Numbered from the stretch's first letter, positions 1 to 7,095 are shown. The stretch is 10,354 nucleotides of DNA from Anaerolineae bacterium (GCA_016926595.1 JAFGOG010000066.1:1-10354), one strand, 5' to 3'. Notes: a model not told the origin generated them from the letters alone. Translations and numbers: made by a program.

Positions 1-1455
1 ATCTGGCTGTGCCCGATCCATAATCCCGACGGTTACGTGGCCGGCAGCCGCTACAACGCTCACGGCGAGGACCTGAATCGCGACTTTCCCGACCGGATTA
101 CCGACCCCTACGACAACCCGGCTGGCCGCGAGCCAGAGACCCAGGTGATGATGTACTTTGGCTACGATCATCGCTTTGTGATGGGCGCCAACTATCACGG
201 CGGGGCGGCGGTGGTCAACTACCCCTGGGATAGCGTGCCGACAGTCCCGGATTACGCGCCGGACGACACGCTGTACTACGAGTATAGCGTCGGCTATGCC
301 ATCCGCAATTCGCGCATCTGGAATGGCGGGTTCCCGCAGGGTGTAACGCGTGGCTGGGAATGGTACATCATCCGCGGCGGCATGCAGGACTGGGCCTATC
401 ACTGGCAGGGCGAGCACCACGTGACCATCGAGCTGGGGAATACCAAGAAGCCACCTTACGAGCAGATGGACACTTACTGGGGCGAGAACCAGGAGGCGAT
501 GCTGTGGTGGATGGAGCGGGCCTTGCGCGGGGCCCGCGGCCTGGTGTTCGACGCGGTGACCGGCGAGCCACTGGACGCGACGGTGGACGTGGTCGAGATC
601 GGCAAGATCGTGCGCACCGATCCCGACGTGGGCGACTATCACCGCCTGCTGCTGCCGGGCGCCTGGACCCTCGTCTGCCAGGCCGACGGCTACCTGGATC
701 AGACGTGGACGGTGGAGGTCATATCCGGCACGGCGACAGTGCAGGATTGTGCCCTGATGCCCGAAGCGGAGTTTGGCGTCGTGGTCGGTGGCAGCGAGGT
801 CAGCGGTCAGCCGGGTGAGACGGTGACCCATACGTTTGTGATCACCAACATAGGCACGGCAGCCGACAGCTATGATGTGTCGCTGACGCCAGGCGACTGG
901 CCGGCGGCACTGCTCGATCCCCTGGTGGGGCCGTTGCTTCCGCTCGAGTCGGGCCAGGTGCAGGTCAGGGTCCAGATCCCCAACGAGCCCGCCGGCAAGG
1001 GCCTGCTGGCCACTGACGTGCTGACGATAGAGGTGACTTCGCAGGGAACGCCGGGCACCGGCGCCCAGGCCCAGGGCGTCACCCATGCATTGGCCGACTT
1101 GGCTGTGGAACTGGCCGCCGACCAGGCGAGCCGCTCGGCCCTGGCCGGCGAGGCAGTGACCTATACCCTGGTCGTGACCAATACCGGCAGCTACACCGAC
1201 ACCTACACGCTGGCCGCGGCCGGGAACCTGTGGCCGACGCAGGTAACGCCGGGGCAGACAGCGCCGTTGGCGCCGGGAGCTGCCGCCCAGGTCGTGGTGC
1301 GGGTCGAGATCCCGGCCGGCCCGCCGGGTCAGGCCGACACAGCCACGATCCGGGCCACGTCAGGCCTGGACAGCCAGGTCTATGCCGAGCAAAGCCTGAT
1401 CACGCTGCGGCTGTGGGGGGTGTACCTGCCGGTGGCGGTGAAAACAGGCGAATAA
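1..1455 (+). CDS. Secreted M14 zinc carboxypeptidase, 3' part (N-terminus outside window)
   Basis: The reading frame is open from base 1, so the gene starts upstream; 484 codons are visible. The M14 catalytic domain fills about bases 1-520. It shows HNPDG (19-33), LNRDF (73-87, with the Arg that binds the substrate carboxylate in this family), the third zinc ligand His in NYHGG (His codon 196-198) and the catalytic Glu in TIELG (Glu codon 430-432). The HxxE zinc pair lies upstream. A carboxypeptidase-regulatory-like beta-sandwich follows (about 535-765, RGLVFDAVTGEPLDATV). Next are two NEW3/CARDB-like domains (about 784-1070 and 1090-1365) sharing the pattern PGE.VT.TF/LV.TN.G. The protein ends in WGVYLPVAVKTGE, a tail I associate with Chloroflexota exported proteins. 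It probably trims peptides outside the cell; substrate unknown. The signal peptide cannot be seen. Family call is firm, the specificity is not. Confidence 0.93.
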   Translation: MWLCPIHNPDGYVAGSRYNAHGEDLNRDFPDRITDPYDNPAGREPETQVMMYFGYDHRFVMGANYHGGAAVVNYPWDSVPTVPDYAPDDTLYYEYSVGYAIRNSRIWNGGFPQGVTRGWEWYIIRGGMQDWAYHWQGEHHVTIELGNTKKPPYEQMDTYWGENQEAMLWWMERALRGARGLVFDAVTGEPLDATVDVVEIGKIVRTDPDVGDYHRLLLPGAWTLVCQADGYLDQTWTVEVISGTATVQDCALMPEAEFGVVVGGSEVSGQPGETVTHTFVITNIGTAADSYDVSLTPGDWPAALLDPLVGPLLPLESGQVQVRVQIPNEPAGKGLLATDVLTIEVTSQGTPGTGAQAQGVTHALADLAVELAADQASRSALAGEAVTYTLVVTNTGSYTDTYTLAAAGNLWPTQVTPGQTAPLAPGAAAQVVVRVEIPAGPPGQADTATIRATSGLDSQVYAEQSLITLRLWGVYLPVAVKTGE

Positions 1456-1471
1456 GCCCCTTTGTCTCTGA

Positions 1472-1502
1472 CCCTTCCCCCCGCAACAAGTGGGGGGAAG
1501 GG
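1472..1502. repeat. Palindromic C/G-tract repeat downstream of the peptidase gene
   Basis: An 11-bp perfect inverted repeat: CCCTTCCCCCC (1472-1482) pairs with GGGGGGAAGGG (1492-1502) around a 9-base loop. It starts 16 bases after the peptidase stop codon, so it could stop transcription or protect a 3' end, but no T-run follows on either strand. Its pyrimidine arm and purine arm resemble the elements at 3196-3225, 3286-3311 and 9085-9119, so I read it as one copy of an interspersed palindromic repeat family. Confidence 0.75.
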
Positions 1503-1521
1503 AGGACCTTTCTGACCCCCT

Positions 1522-1543
1522 TGGGGTAGACCGGTCTACCCCA
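1522..1543. promoter_or_regulatory. Perfect 22-base palindrome upstream of the kinase promoter
   Basis: Half-site TGGGGTAGACC (1522-1532) is followed directly by its exact reverse complement (1533-1543). The symmetry is complete, with no spacer, as expected for a site bound by a symmetric dimer. Its centre lies about 66 bases before the predicted kinase transcription start, a usual place for an activator. As RNA it could also fold into an 8-bp stem with a CCGG loop and act as part of the peptidase gene's 3' end, but no T-run follows. No regulator gene is in the window. The palindrome is seen; its role is inferred. Confidence 0.6.
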
Positions 1544-1563
1544 CAATTAAGCCCTGTGGCCCA

Positions 1564-1592
1564 TTGCCCTGCGCGCCAAATAGGGTTATAAT
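1564..1592 (+). promoter_or_regulatory. Sigma70-type promoter for the kinase gene
   Basis: TTGCCC (1564-1569, 4 of 6 matches to TTGACA), a 17-base spacer and a perfect TATAAT (1587-1592). Transcription would start near 1599, giving a leader of about 50 bases before the ATG at 1651. Confidence 0.7.
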
Positions 1593-1612
1593 AGTTCCAG
1601 TCTGACGGGGCG

Positions 1613-1637
1613 CCCGGTTTCTTGTGCAGAAATCGGG
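1613..1637 (+). promoter_or_regulatory. Leader hairpin before the kinase start codon
   Basis: CCCGGTTTCT (1613-1622) pairs with AGAAATCGGG (1628-1637) through ten base pairs, one of them G-U, around a 5-base loop. It lies between the predicted transcription start and the ATG at 1651, and is followed by GTTTCTG. No Shine-Dalgarno motif is clear in the 13 bases between hairpin and start. It may tune translation or act as a weak attenuator; this is inferred. Confidence 0.45.
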
Positions 1638-1650
1638 TTTCTGATGAACG

Positions 1651-4401
1651 ATGATTGGCACTATTCTGAGCAACCGCTACAAACTGATAGCCGAGTTGGG
1701 CAACGGCGGCATGGCTTGGGTCTACTTGGCCGAAGACCTGCGCGAAAAGCGACAGGTGGCGGTTAAGGTCCTCTATCCGCAGCTCAGCCAGGACATCGGG
1801 TTCTTGCAGCGGTTTGCCCAGGAAGCCAGGCTGGCCATGAGCCTCTCCCAGTCCGATCCAGAGATGCACGTCGCCTGCGTGTTGGATTATGGCTCCGATC
1901 GCGATACCCACTACCTGGTCATGGAATACGTGGAGGGCCGGGACCTGCGCCGCCTTCTGGCCGAGGATGGCGCCCTGCAGTGGCAGGAAGCGCTGGACAT
2001 CGCTCGCCAGGTAGCCTTGGCGCTGACCCATGCCCACCGGCATGGCATTGTTCACCGGGACATCAAATCGGAAAACATCATGATCCTCCCTGACGGTACC
2101 GCCCGGGTGCTGGATTTCGGCGTCGCCCGGGCGCGAACCTCGCCGTCATTGACCCATTCCGGTTTTGTCGGCTCGCCCGACTATGCAGCTCCGGAACAGG
2201 CCATGGGCCGTCCGGTGGACATTCGCGCCGACCTCTATTCGCTGGGTGTTGTGTTGTGCGAGATGCTCACCGCCAGGCTGCCGTTCGAGGCTGATACCCC
2301 GTGGGGCGTCATCGCCCATCACATTGCCACACCCCCGCCTTTGTTGGAAGAGACCTGCCCTAATCTGCCGGCGCCGGTGGCACGCCTGGTACGCAGGATG
2401 ATGGCCAAGCGGCCTGAAGATCGATTCCAGACGCCGGCCGAGACGGTGCAGGCTATCGAAGCCATGTTGCTTGGAGTAGACCTGCCGCTGGAGGCGCCGG
2501 CCACCGAGCCGGGCGCGTTGGCTCTGTTATTGGAAGGGCTTTATCAGCGGGCCCAGCTAGCCGTCGAGGCGGATCGGTGGCAGGAAGCGGTAGATTTGTT
2601 CAGCCAGATCCTGAAACTGGATCCGAGCTATCGAGATGTGACCGACCAACTGGCGGAAGCGGGCAAGCAGGCTCGCCTGTCTGCCCTGTACGGTGCCGCC
2701 CGGCGGGCGCTCAAGTCGAACCGATGGGCCGATGCACTTGCCCAACTGGACGAGATCGCTGCCACAGAGCCCGATTACCAGGACGTTAGAGATCTGCGCG
2801 CGTGGGTCGGGCAAAAGAATGAGCTTGACCAACTGTACCGCCGGGGCATCAGGCACCTGGAGGCAGGTGAATGGGCATCTGCCATCGAATGCCTGGCGCA
2901 GGTTCACGACCGGGATCCCAGCCACGCCAAAGCCGCCGAGCTGCTGACCTCGGCCCGTGCCGAGCTGGCGCGGCAGGAGCAGCCGCTGACTTCTGCCAAC
3001 CGTCACAGGGCAGCAGGCGATCGACCAGTCCACCTCCATCGCCGCAGCTTGTTGTGGGGAATCGTCGCTATATTGATCGTGGCCTTGGTCGTAGAGACCT
3101 ATTTCTTCTACCAGTCCCACCAGCCGCCCGTGGTAGCAGCCGGTTCTGGTCCGAACTGGACGGCTGCTACGGTTGTGCCGCAGTTTCGTGCAGATCCCCC
3201 TCTCCCTTCTGCAGAGATAGGGGGAACGGGTCTCCCCGGTACCCAGTCAACCCCTAACCCACCTTCGACCTCGGAAATGCGGAGCCCCCCTCCTTCCGGG
3301 GAAGGAGGGGGACCTGCTGCGACGGAAGTCTCGGCTACTCGACTACCTACGTCCATGCCGAGTCATACCCCACGTCCAAACGCCACTGGCGCACGTACCC
3401 TAGTGCCGGCTGCGACTCGTACCTCTCTGTTCTCAGGGTCGGCTCGACCTGCTGCGACGACCAGCCCATCGGCAACCCAGTGGCCGACAACAATTCCCAC
3501 TTTTGTCCCAACTGCACCGCCCACCAGGCAAGCCGTAACCAGGATCGATCCGCCGCTGGTCGGGCAAATCGCCTTTCCCCGGTTCGATCCAATCCGCGGC
3601 GCCTACGATGTGTACGCCTGCCATGTGAACGGATCAAACTGCCGGCGTCTGGTACCTGAAGCCAGCCAGCCTGATCTACTGCCAGACGGCTCGCAGGTGG
3701 TGGTTCATTCCTGGGCGCCGGACAGCAAAGGCCTGGCGCTTTGGGCGCTGGATGGCCGACGGGTGTGGCAGATCACGGACCAGGAGGAAGCCGCCCGGCC
3801 CAGCGTCGATTCCCAAGGCAATGTGTACGCGTACCATTCCCGCCAAGAGGTCGATCGTCTGCCGCGCCTGTATCGCACCTATGGTGCAGAGACCGGGTCG
3901 ATCCTGCGCGAGGCCAGCCCGATAGCCGGGCATTCGCCTTCGTGGCTGCCCAGTGGGCGGATTGTGTACGGCGGCTGCTTGGGGAATGACTGTGGCATCA
4001 TCGTCACGAACGCCGATGGATCGTACCCCTATCAGGTGGCGGCTGGCGGCGCTGAAACAAACCCTGAGGCCTCGCCTGATAGCCGGCAGGTGGTTTTTAT
4101 GTCGCGGCGTGACGGCAACTGGGAGGTTTATCTGGTCGACATAGATGGCGACAACCTGCGACGGCTGACCAAAGACCCCGCCGACGATGGGCTGCCGACC
4201 TGGTCGCCCGACGGGCAATATATCGCCTTTGTCTCGAACCGAGGCGGTGAGTGGGCAATCTGGGTCATGCGGCCGGATGGCAGCGGCCAGCGATTGCTCT
4301 TTCCCCTCGGCGGCCCGTTGGATGGGCGGGTGCGAAGCGCCGCATCGCACGATACCTACGGCTGGGTAGAAGAGCGCATTTCCTGGGGGCCTGTGCCCTA
4401 G
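1651..4401 (+). CDS. Transmembrane Hanks-type Ser/Thr protein kinase with TPR repeats and outer beta-propeller
   Basis: A 916-residue receptor-like kinase of the PknB class. The kinase domain (about 1-275) has the glycine loop LGNGGMAWVY, ATP-binding Lys39 (VAVKVL), catalytic loop HRDIKSEN with Asp137, metal-binding Asp155 (DFG) and APE at 180-182. All catalytic residues are present, so it should be active; Ser140 replaces the usual Pro of HRDIKPEN. Three TPR-like helical repeats follow (about 296-330, 345-382, 391-430), likely docking partners in the cytoplasm. One membrane helix (467-487) leads to a Pro/Ser/Thr-rich outer linker (about 488-635), then to PD40/TolB-like propeller blades (about 637-890) with repeats such as SPDGQYIAFVSNR. 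By topology the propeller would sense an outside signal and the kinase would phosphorylate cytoplasmic targets. The ATG at 1651 fits the family start (MIGTIL.NRY). Two palindromic repeats lie in frame in the linker. Ligand and targets unknown. Confidence 0.95.
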   Translation: MIGTILSNRYKLIAELGNGGMAWVYLAEDLREKRQVAVKVLYPQLSQDIGFLQRFAQEARLAMSLSQSDPEMHVACVLDYGSDRDTHYLVMEYVEGRDLRRLLAEDGALQWQEALDIARQVALALTHAHRHGIVHRDIKSENIMILPDGTARVLDFGVARARTSPSLTHSGFVGSPDYAAPEQAMGRPVDIRADLYSLGVVLCEMLTARLPFEADTPWGVIAHHIATPPPLLEETCPNLPAPVARLVRRMMAKRPEDRFQTPAETVQAIEAMLLGVDLPLEAPATEPGALALLLEGLYQRAQLAVEADRWQEAVDLFSQILKLDPSYRDVTDQLAEAGKQARLSALYGAARRALKSNRWADALAQLDEIAATEPDYQDVRDLRAWVGQKNELDQLYRRGIRHLEAGEWASAIECLAQVHDRDPSHAKAAELLTSARAELARQEQPLTSANRHRAAGDRPVHLHRRSLLWGIVAILIVALVVETYFFYQSHQPPVVAAGSGPNWTAATVVPQFRADPPLPSAEIGGTGLPGTQSTPNPPSTSEMRSPPPSGEGGGPAATEVSATRLPTSMPSHTPRPNATGARTLVPAATRTSLFSGSARPAATTSPSATQWPTTIPTFVPTAPPTRQAVTRIDPPLVGQIAFPRFDPIRGAYDVYACHVNGSNCRRLVPEASQPDLLPDGSQVVVHSWAPDSKGLALWALDGRRVWQITDQEEAARPSVDSQGNVYAYHSRQEVDRLPRLYRTYGAETGSILREASPIAGHSPSWLPSGRIVYGGCLGNDCGIIVTNADGSYPYQVAAGGAETNPEASPDSRQVVFMSRRDGNWEVYLVDIDGDNLRRLTKDPADDGLPTWSPDGQYIAFVSNRGGEWAIWVMRPDGSGQRLLFPLGGPLDGRVRSAASHDTYGWVEERISWGPVP
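3196..3225. repeat. Imperfect palindromic repeat inside the kinase linker
   Basis: CCCCCTCTC (3196-3204) faces GAGATAGGGGG (3215-3225); two bases (TA) break the second arm. It encodes roughly residues 516-525 of the kinase, in the linker between the membrane helix and the propeller. The base pattern matches the intergenic elements at 1472-1502 and 9085-9119. Confidence 0.5.
3286..3311. repeat. Near-perfect palindromic repeat inside the kinase linker
   Basis: A 12-bp arm CCCCCTCCTTCC (3286-3297) and its exact reverse complement (3300-3311) are separated by two bases. It is read in frame as part of SPPPSGEGGGP, about residues 546-554 of the kinase. It is more regular than chance allows in coding sequence, and resembles the palindromic repeats outside genes in this window. 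Confidence 0.65.
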
Positions 4402-4414
4402 CGATTCACTCCTT

Positions 4415-4444
4415 TTGACATATCTCCTCAGACTGTGCTATAGT
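4415..4444 (+). promoter_or_regulatory. Sigma70-type promoter for the GGT-like gene
   Basis: Perfect TTGACA (4415-4420), an 18-base spacer and TATAGT (4439-4444, 5 of 6). It begins 13 bases after the kinase stop codon, so the GGT-like gene has its own promoter although it follows the kinase closely. The predicted start near 4451 leaves a leader of about 40 bases. Confidence 0.75.
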
Positions 4445-4480
4445 CCGGACGTAATCTAAAAGGCTCTTGGCTCGTAGAGC

Positions 4481-4485
4481 GGAGG
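4481..4485 (+). promoter_or_regulatory. Ribosome binding site that sets the GGT-like start
   Basis: GGAGG sits 5 bases before the ATG at 4491. An in-frame TTG at 4467 would add eight residues, but it lies upstream of this site and has no such motif of its own. The ATG at 4491 is therefore the better start. Confidence 0.75.
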
Positions 4486-4490
4486 ATAGC

Positions 4491-6098
4491 ATGGCTACAT
4501 TGTCTTTTCCCTCTCGGCGCTCGGCAGTGCTGGCCCGCCACGGCATGGTGGCCACCAGCCAGCCGCTGGCGGCCATGGCCGGCCTGCGCACGCTGATCGA
4601 CGGCGGCAACGCCGCCGACGCCGCCGTGACGGTCGCGGCCATGCTCAACGTCGTCGAACCGATGTCCACCGGCATTGGCGGCGACTGCTTTGCTCTCGTT
4701 TTTGAGGCCAAGACCGGCCAGGTCACGGCTCTGAACGGCAGCGGGCGCGCGCCGGCCGCCTTTACCCTGGAGGAGGCGCAGCGGCGCGGCCTGACCCCCG
4801 GCAGGGGCATCCCCCTCACCGGGCCGCTGCCGGTGACGGTGCCCGGCACAGTGAGCGGCTGGGCCGCCCTGCTCGGCCGCTTTGGCAGCATGACCTTGGC
4901 CGATTGCCTGGCGCCGGCCATCGCCACGGCAGAGGAGGGCTTTCCCGTCAGCGAGCTGATCAGCGGTGGCTGGCAGCGATCGGTTGAGAAACTGGCTCGA
5001 GACCCAGAAGCCGCCCGCGTCTACCTGCCTGCGCCCAAGCCGGGCCAGATCCACCGCCAGCCCGACCTGGCCCGTACCCTGAGCGCCATTGCCGCCGATG
5101 GGCCGGAGGTGTTCTACCACGGGCTGCTGGCCGAGCAGATCGCCGCCTGTGTCCAGTCGTGGGGCGGCTATCTGACCACCGCCGACCTGGCAGCCCACAC
5201 CGCCACCTGGGAGACGCCGATTCGCACCCTCTACCGCGGTGTAGAGATGCTGGAGCACCCGCCCAATGGCCAGGGTCTGGCCGCGTTGATCGCGCTCAAC
5301 ATCGTCGAGGGTTATGACCTGGCCGGCATGGATTACTTTGACCCGGCCCGCTGGCACGTGATGATCGAAGCCATGCGCCTGGGCATGGCCGACGCCGGCC
5401 GCTATGTGGCCGACCCCGCGGTGGCGCCTGCGCCGGTTGCGGGCCTGTTGTCGAAGGAGTATGCTGTTCAGCGCCGCGCCCTCATCCGCCCCGACCGGGC
5501 GATCGATCTGGCCGCGCCCGGCCAGCCGGAGCACCGTGACACCGTTTATCTGACGGTGGTGGACGGTCAGGGCAACGCCGTGTCGTTCATCAACAGCCTG
5601 TACTATGGCTTTGGCTCAGGGCTGGTGGTACCTGGCACCGGCATCTGCCTCCAGAACCGGGGCGCCTGCTTTAGCCTGGAACCGGGCCATCCCAACGTCC
5701 TGGCCGGCGGCAAGCGGCCCTACCACACTATCATCCCGGCCATGGCGCTGCGGGATGGGCGGCTGTGGCTCAGCTTTGGCGTTATGGGCGGCTTTATGCA
5801 GCCCCAGGGGCACCTGCAGACGCTGATCAACCTGGTAGATTACCGGCTGGACCCGCAGGCGGCGCTCGACGCTCCCCGATTCCGGGTGGACGAGCTGGGT
5901 AGCCGCCGGGTGGCCGTCGAGACCGGGGCGCCGCTCAGAACCCGGCGGGCGTTGGCGGCCCTGGGCCACGAGGTGCGGCCCGAACCGACCTTCTCGCCTG
6001 GCTTTGGCGGCGGGCAGATCATCGCCGTGGATCCAGAGACCGGCGCCTTGTCCGGCGGTTCCGATCCCCGCCGGGATGGCTGCGCTGTTGGTTTTTGA
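4491..6098 (+). CDS. Gamma-glutamyltransferase-like N-terminal nucleophile hydrolase (YwrD type)
   Basis: A 535-residue GGT-family enzyme. In this family a proenzyme cuts itself, and the new N-terminal Thr of the small subunit attacks gamma-glutamyl or related amide bonds. The N-terminus (VLARHGMVATSQPLAAMAG, then GGNAADAAVTVAA, NVVEPMSTGIGGD) is standard for the family. The self-cleavage site is DTVYLTVVD: Thr351 (codon 5541-5543) sits seven residues before the Asp, as the nucleophile does in E. coli GGT. The text after it (NSLYYGFGSG, then GICLQNRGACFSL, GKRPYHTIIPAM) matches the cytoplasmic YwrD-like branch rather than periplasmic Ggt, and I see no signal peptide. Predicted large subunit is residues 1-350, small subunit 351-535. 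It has its own promoter, and the cyclase follows 74 bases later with another. True substrate (glutathione, a gamma-glutamyl compound or an acylated amine) cannot be told. Confidence 0.93.
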   Translation: MATLSFPSRRSAVLARHGMVATSQPLAAMAGLRTLIDGGNAADAAVTVAAMLNVVEPMSTGIGGDCFALVFEAKTGQVTALNGSGRAPAAFTLEEAQRRGLTPGRGIPLTGPLPVTVPGTVSGWAALLGRFGSMTLADCLAPAIATAEEGFPVSELISGGWQRSVEKLARDPEAARVYLPAPKPGQIHRQPDLARTLSAIAADGPEVFYHGLLAEQIAACVQSWGGYLTTADLAAHTATWETPIRTLYRGVEMLEHPPNGQGLAALIALNIVEGYDLAGMDYFDPARWHVMIEAMRLGMADAGRYVADPAVAPAPVAGLLSKEYAVQRRALIRPDRAIDLAAPGQPEHRDTVYLTVVDGQGNAVSFINSLYYGFGSGLVVPGTGICLQNRGACFSLEPGHPNVLAGGKRPYHTIIPAMALRDGRLWLSFGVMGGFMQPQGHLQTLINLVDYRLDPQAALDAPRFRVDELGSRRVAVETGAPLRTRRALAALGHEVRPEPTFSPGFGGGQIIAVDPETGALSGGSDPRRDGCAVGF

Positions 6099-6107
6099 TC
6101 TTACGCT

Positions 6108-6136
6108 TTGTGTGGGCAAAGGTAGTGTAGTATGAT
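6108..6136 (+). promoter_or_regulatory. Probable promoter for the cyclase gene
   Basis: TTGTGT (6108-6113, 3 of 6), a 17-base spacer and TATGAT (6131-6136, 5 of 6) lie in the 74-base gap after the GGT-like gene. The -35 box is weak, so read-through from the GGT-like gene or an activator may also matter. Confidence 0.5.
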
Positions 6137-6172
6137 ATTGGCCGACATCACATTCAAAAAGGAGTCGATACG

Positions 6173-7051
6173 ATGAAGCTGCTCGATTTGACCATCCCCT
6201 TGGGCATCGGCACCCCGCCGTGGCCCACCTACGAGCCGTTACAGGTAAAGTACTTCAAACGCCTCTCGCCGAACGGAGCAAATGGCCAGCTCCTCACCCA
6301 TTCCAACCACCTGGGCACCCACCTGGACGGCGAGATCCATTTCTTCACCGCCGGCAAGGACATTGCAGCCCTGGAGCTCAACGACTTTCTCGTGGGTCCT
6401 GGCGTCGTCGTAGACCTCTCGGACGCAACCGGCGACTATCAGATCTATACCCCCCAGATGATCGAGGACCGCGTCGAGGTTCGCGAGGGCGACATTCTGA
6501 TCATCCACACCGGCTACCACCACTTTGGCTGGGATCAGCCCTTCGCCGACGAGATCCGCTACATGGTCCAGCACCCCGGTCCCGACCGCGAGTTCGCGGT
6601 GTGGGCCAAGGACAAGAAGATCAGGTGGATCGGCGTGGACTGCGGCAGCGCCGACCACCCGATGAACACCATCATCCGGAACTGGATGCCCCGTCAGGCG
6701 GCTGAGGCGGACAAGCTGTTCCGGGAGATGTATGGCGCGAGCCTGGAGGAGCGGTTCACGCCCGACAAGTACCAGTTGATGCATATCGAGATGTTCCCGC
6801 ATCACATCATCCACGCCGAGTGCCTCGGCGGCGACATTGACCTGCTGTGCAACCGGCGGACCACGATCGGCTTCTTTCCCTGGCGATTTGTCGACGGCGA
6901 GTCGTGCATCGGCCGCTGCGTCGCCTTTGTCGAGGACGCCGAGTACGAGGAGTTGATGGCGCGCAAGGCGGCGTTGCCCAAGACGCGGTTCGGAGATGGG
7001 TACGATCCGGGGCACGTGGAGAGCATTCAGCGGCTGACCAAGCGATATTGA
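6173..7051 (+). CDS. Metal-dependent cyclase/hydrolase, kynurenine-formamidase-like (PF04199)
   Basis: A 292-residue protein of the cyclase family, which includes bacterial kynurenine formamidase and isatin hydrolase; these open amide or lactam bonds with a bound divalent metal. The signature is NHLGTHLDGEIHFF: His46, His50 and Asp52 match metal ligands and His56 the conserved last His. Glu54 takes the place of the usual Pro in HxGTHxDxPxH. Near the C-terminus IIHAECLGGDIDLL (about 211-224) matches the IIE.L.NLD region that supplies the acidic active-site residue. It is longer than the typical 210-residue KynB, with extra sequence around 130-200 (GVDCGSADHPMN). The ATG at 6173 has AAGGAG eight bases upstream. 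A decayed paralogue lies at 7582-7818. With no other kynurenine-pathway gene here, I would not call it kynB. Substrate unknown. Confidence 0.9.
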   Translation: MKLLDLTIPLGIGTPPWPTYEPLQVKYFKRLSPNGANGQLLTHSNHLGTHLDGEIHFFTAGKDIAALELNDFLVGPGVVVDLSDATGDYQIYTPQMIEDRVEVREGDILIIHTGYHHFGWDQPFADEIRYMVQHPGPDREFAVWAKDKKIRWIGVDCGSADHPMNTIIRNWMPRQAAEADKLFREMYGASLEERFTPDKYQLMHIEMFPHHIIHAECLGGDIDLLCNRRTTIGFFPWRFVDGESCIGRCVAFVEDAEYEELMARKAALPKTRFGDGYDPGHVESIQRLTKRY

Positions 7052-7059
7052 TCGTGAAA

Positions 7060-7095
7060 CACCTTCCTGGAGGTTTTGGAACCTCCAGGAAGGTG
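7060..7095. repeat. Palindromic element with 16-bp perfect stem
   Basis: CACCTTCCTGGAGGTT (7060-7075) pairs exactly with 7080-7095 around the loop TTGG. It begins 8 bases after the cyclase stop codon. It could end the cyclase transcript, but no T-run follows. The arm CACCTTCCTGG differs from the C/G-tract repeats elsewhere in the window, so this looks like a second palindrome family. Confidence 0.75.

Noticed and set aside
1472..1502. Intrinsic terminator for the peptidase gene
   Set aside because: The stem is strong but no T-run follows on either strand, and the same style of element occurs inside a coding sequence, so it is listed as a repeat.
1360..2055. 231-codon open frame on the minus strand
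   Set aside because: It crosses the kinase promoter, the leader hairpin and the kinase catalytic domain, and has no family signature.
4467..4490. Upstream TTG start adding eight residues to the GGT-like protein
   Set aside because: The GGAGG site at 4481-4485 lies inside this extension and is correctly spaced for the ATG at 4491. The family also normally begins close to that ATG.
4428..5534. 368-codon open frame on the minus strand
   Set aside because: It lies wholly antisense to the GGT-like gene, which has a full family signature, a promoter and a ribosome site. High GC content with G/C third positions commonly opens the opposite frame. The translation shows no recognisable motif.
6239..7015. 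258-codon open frame on the minus strand
   Set aside because: Antisense to the intact cyclase; explained by codon bias.
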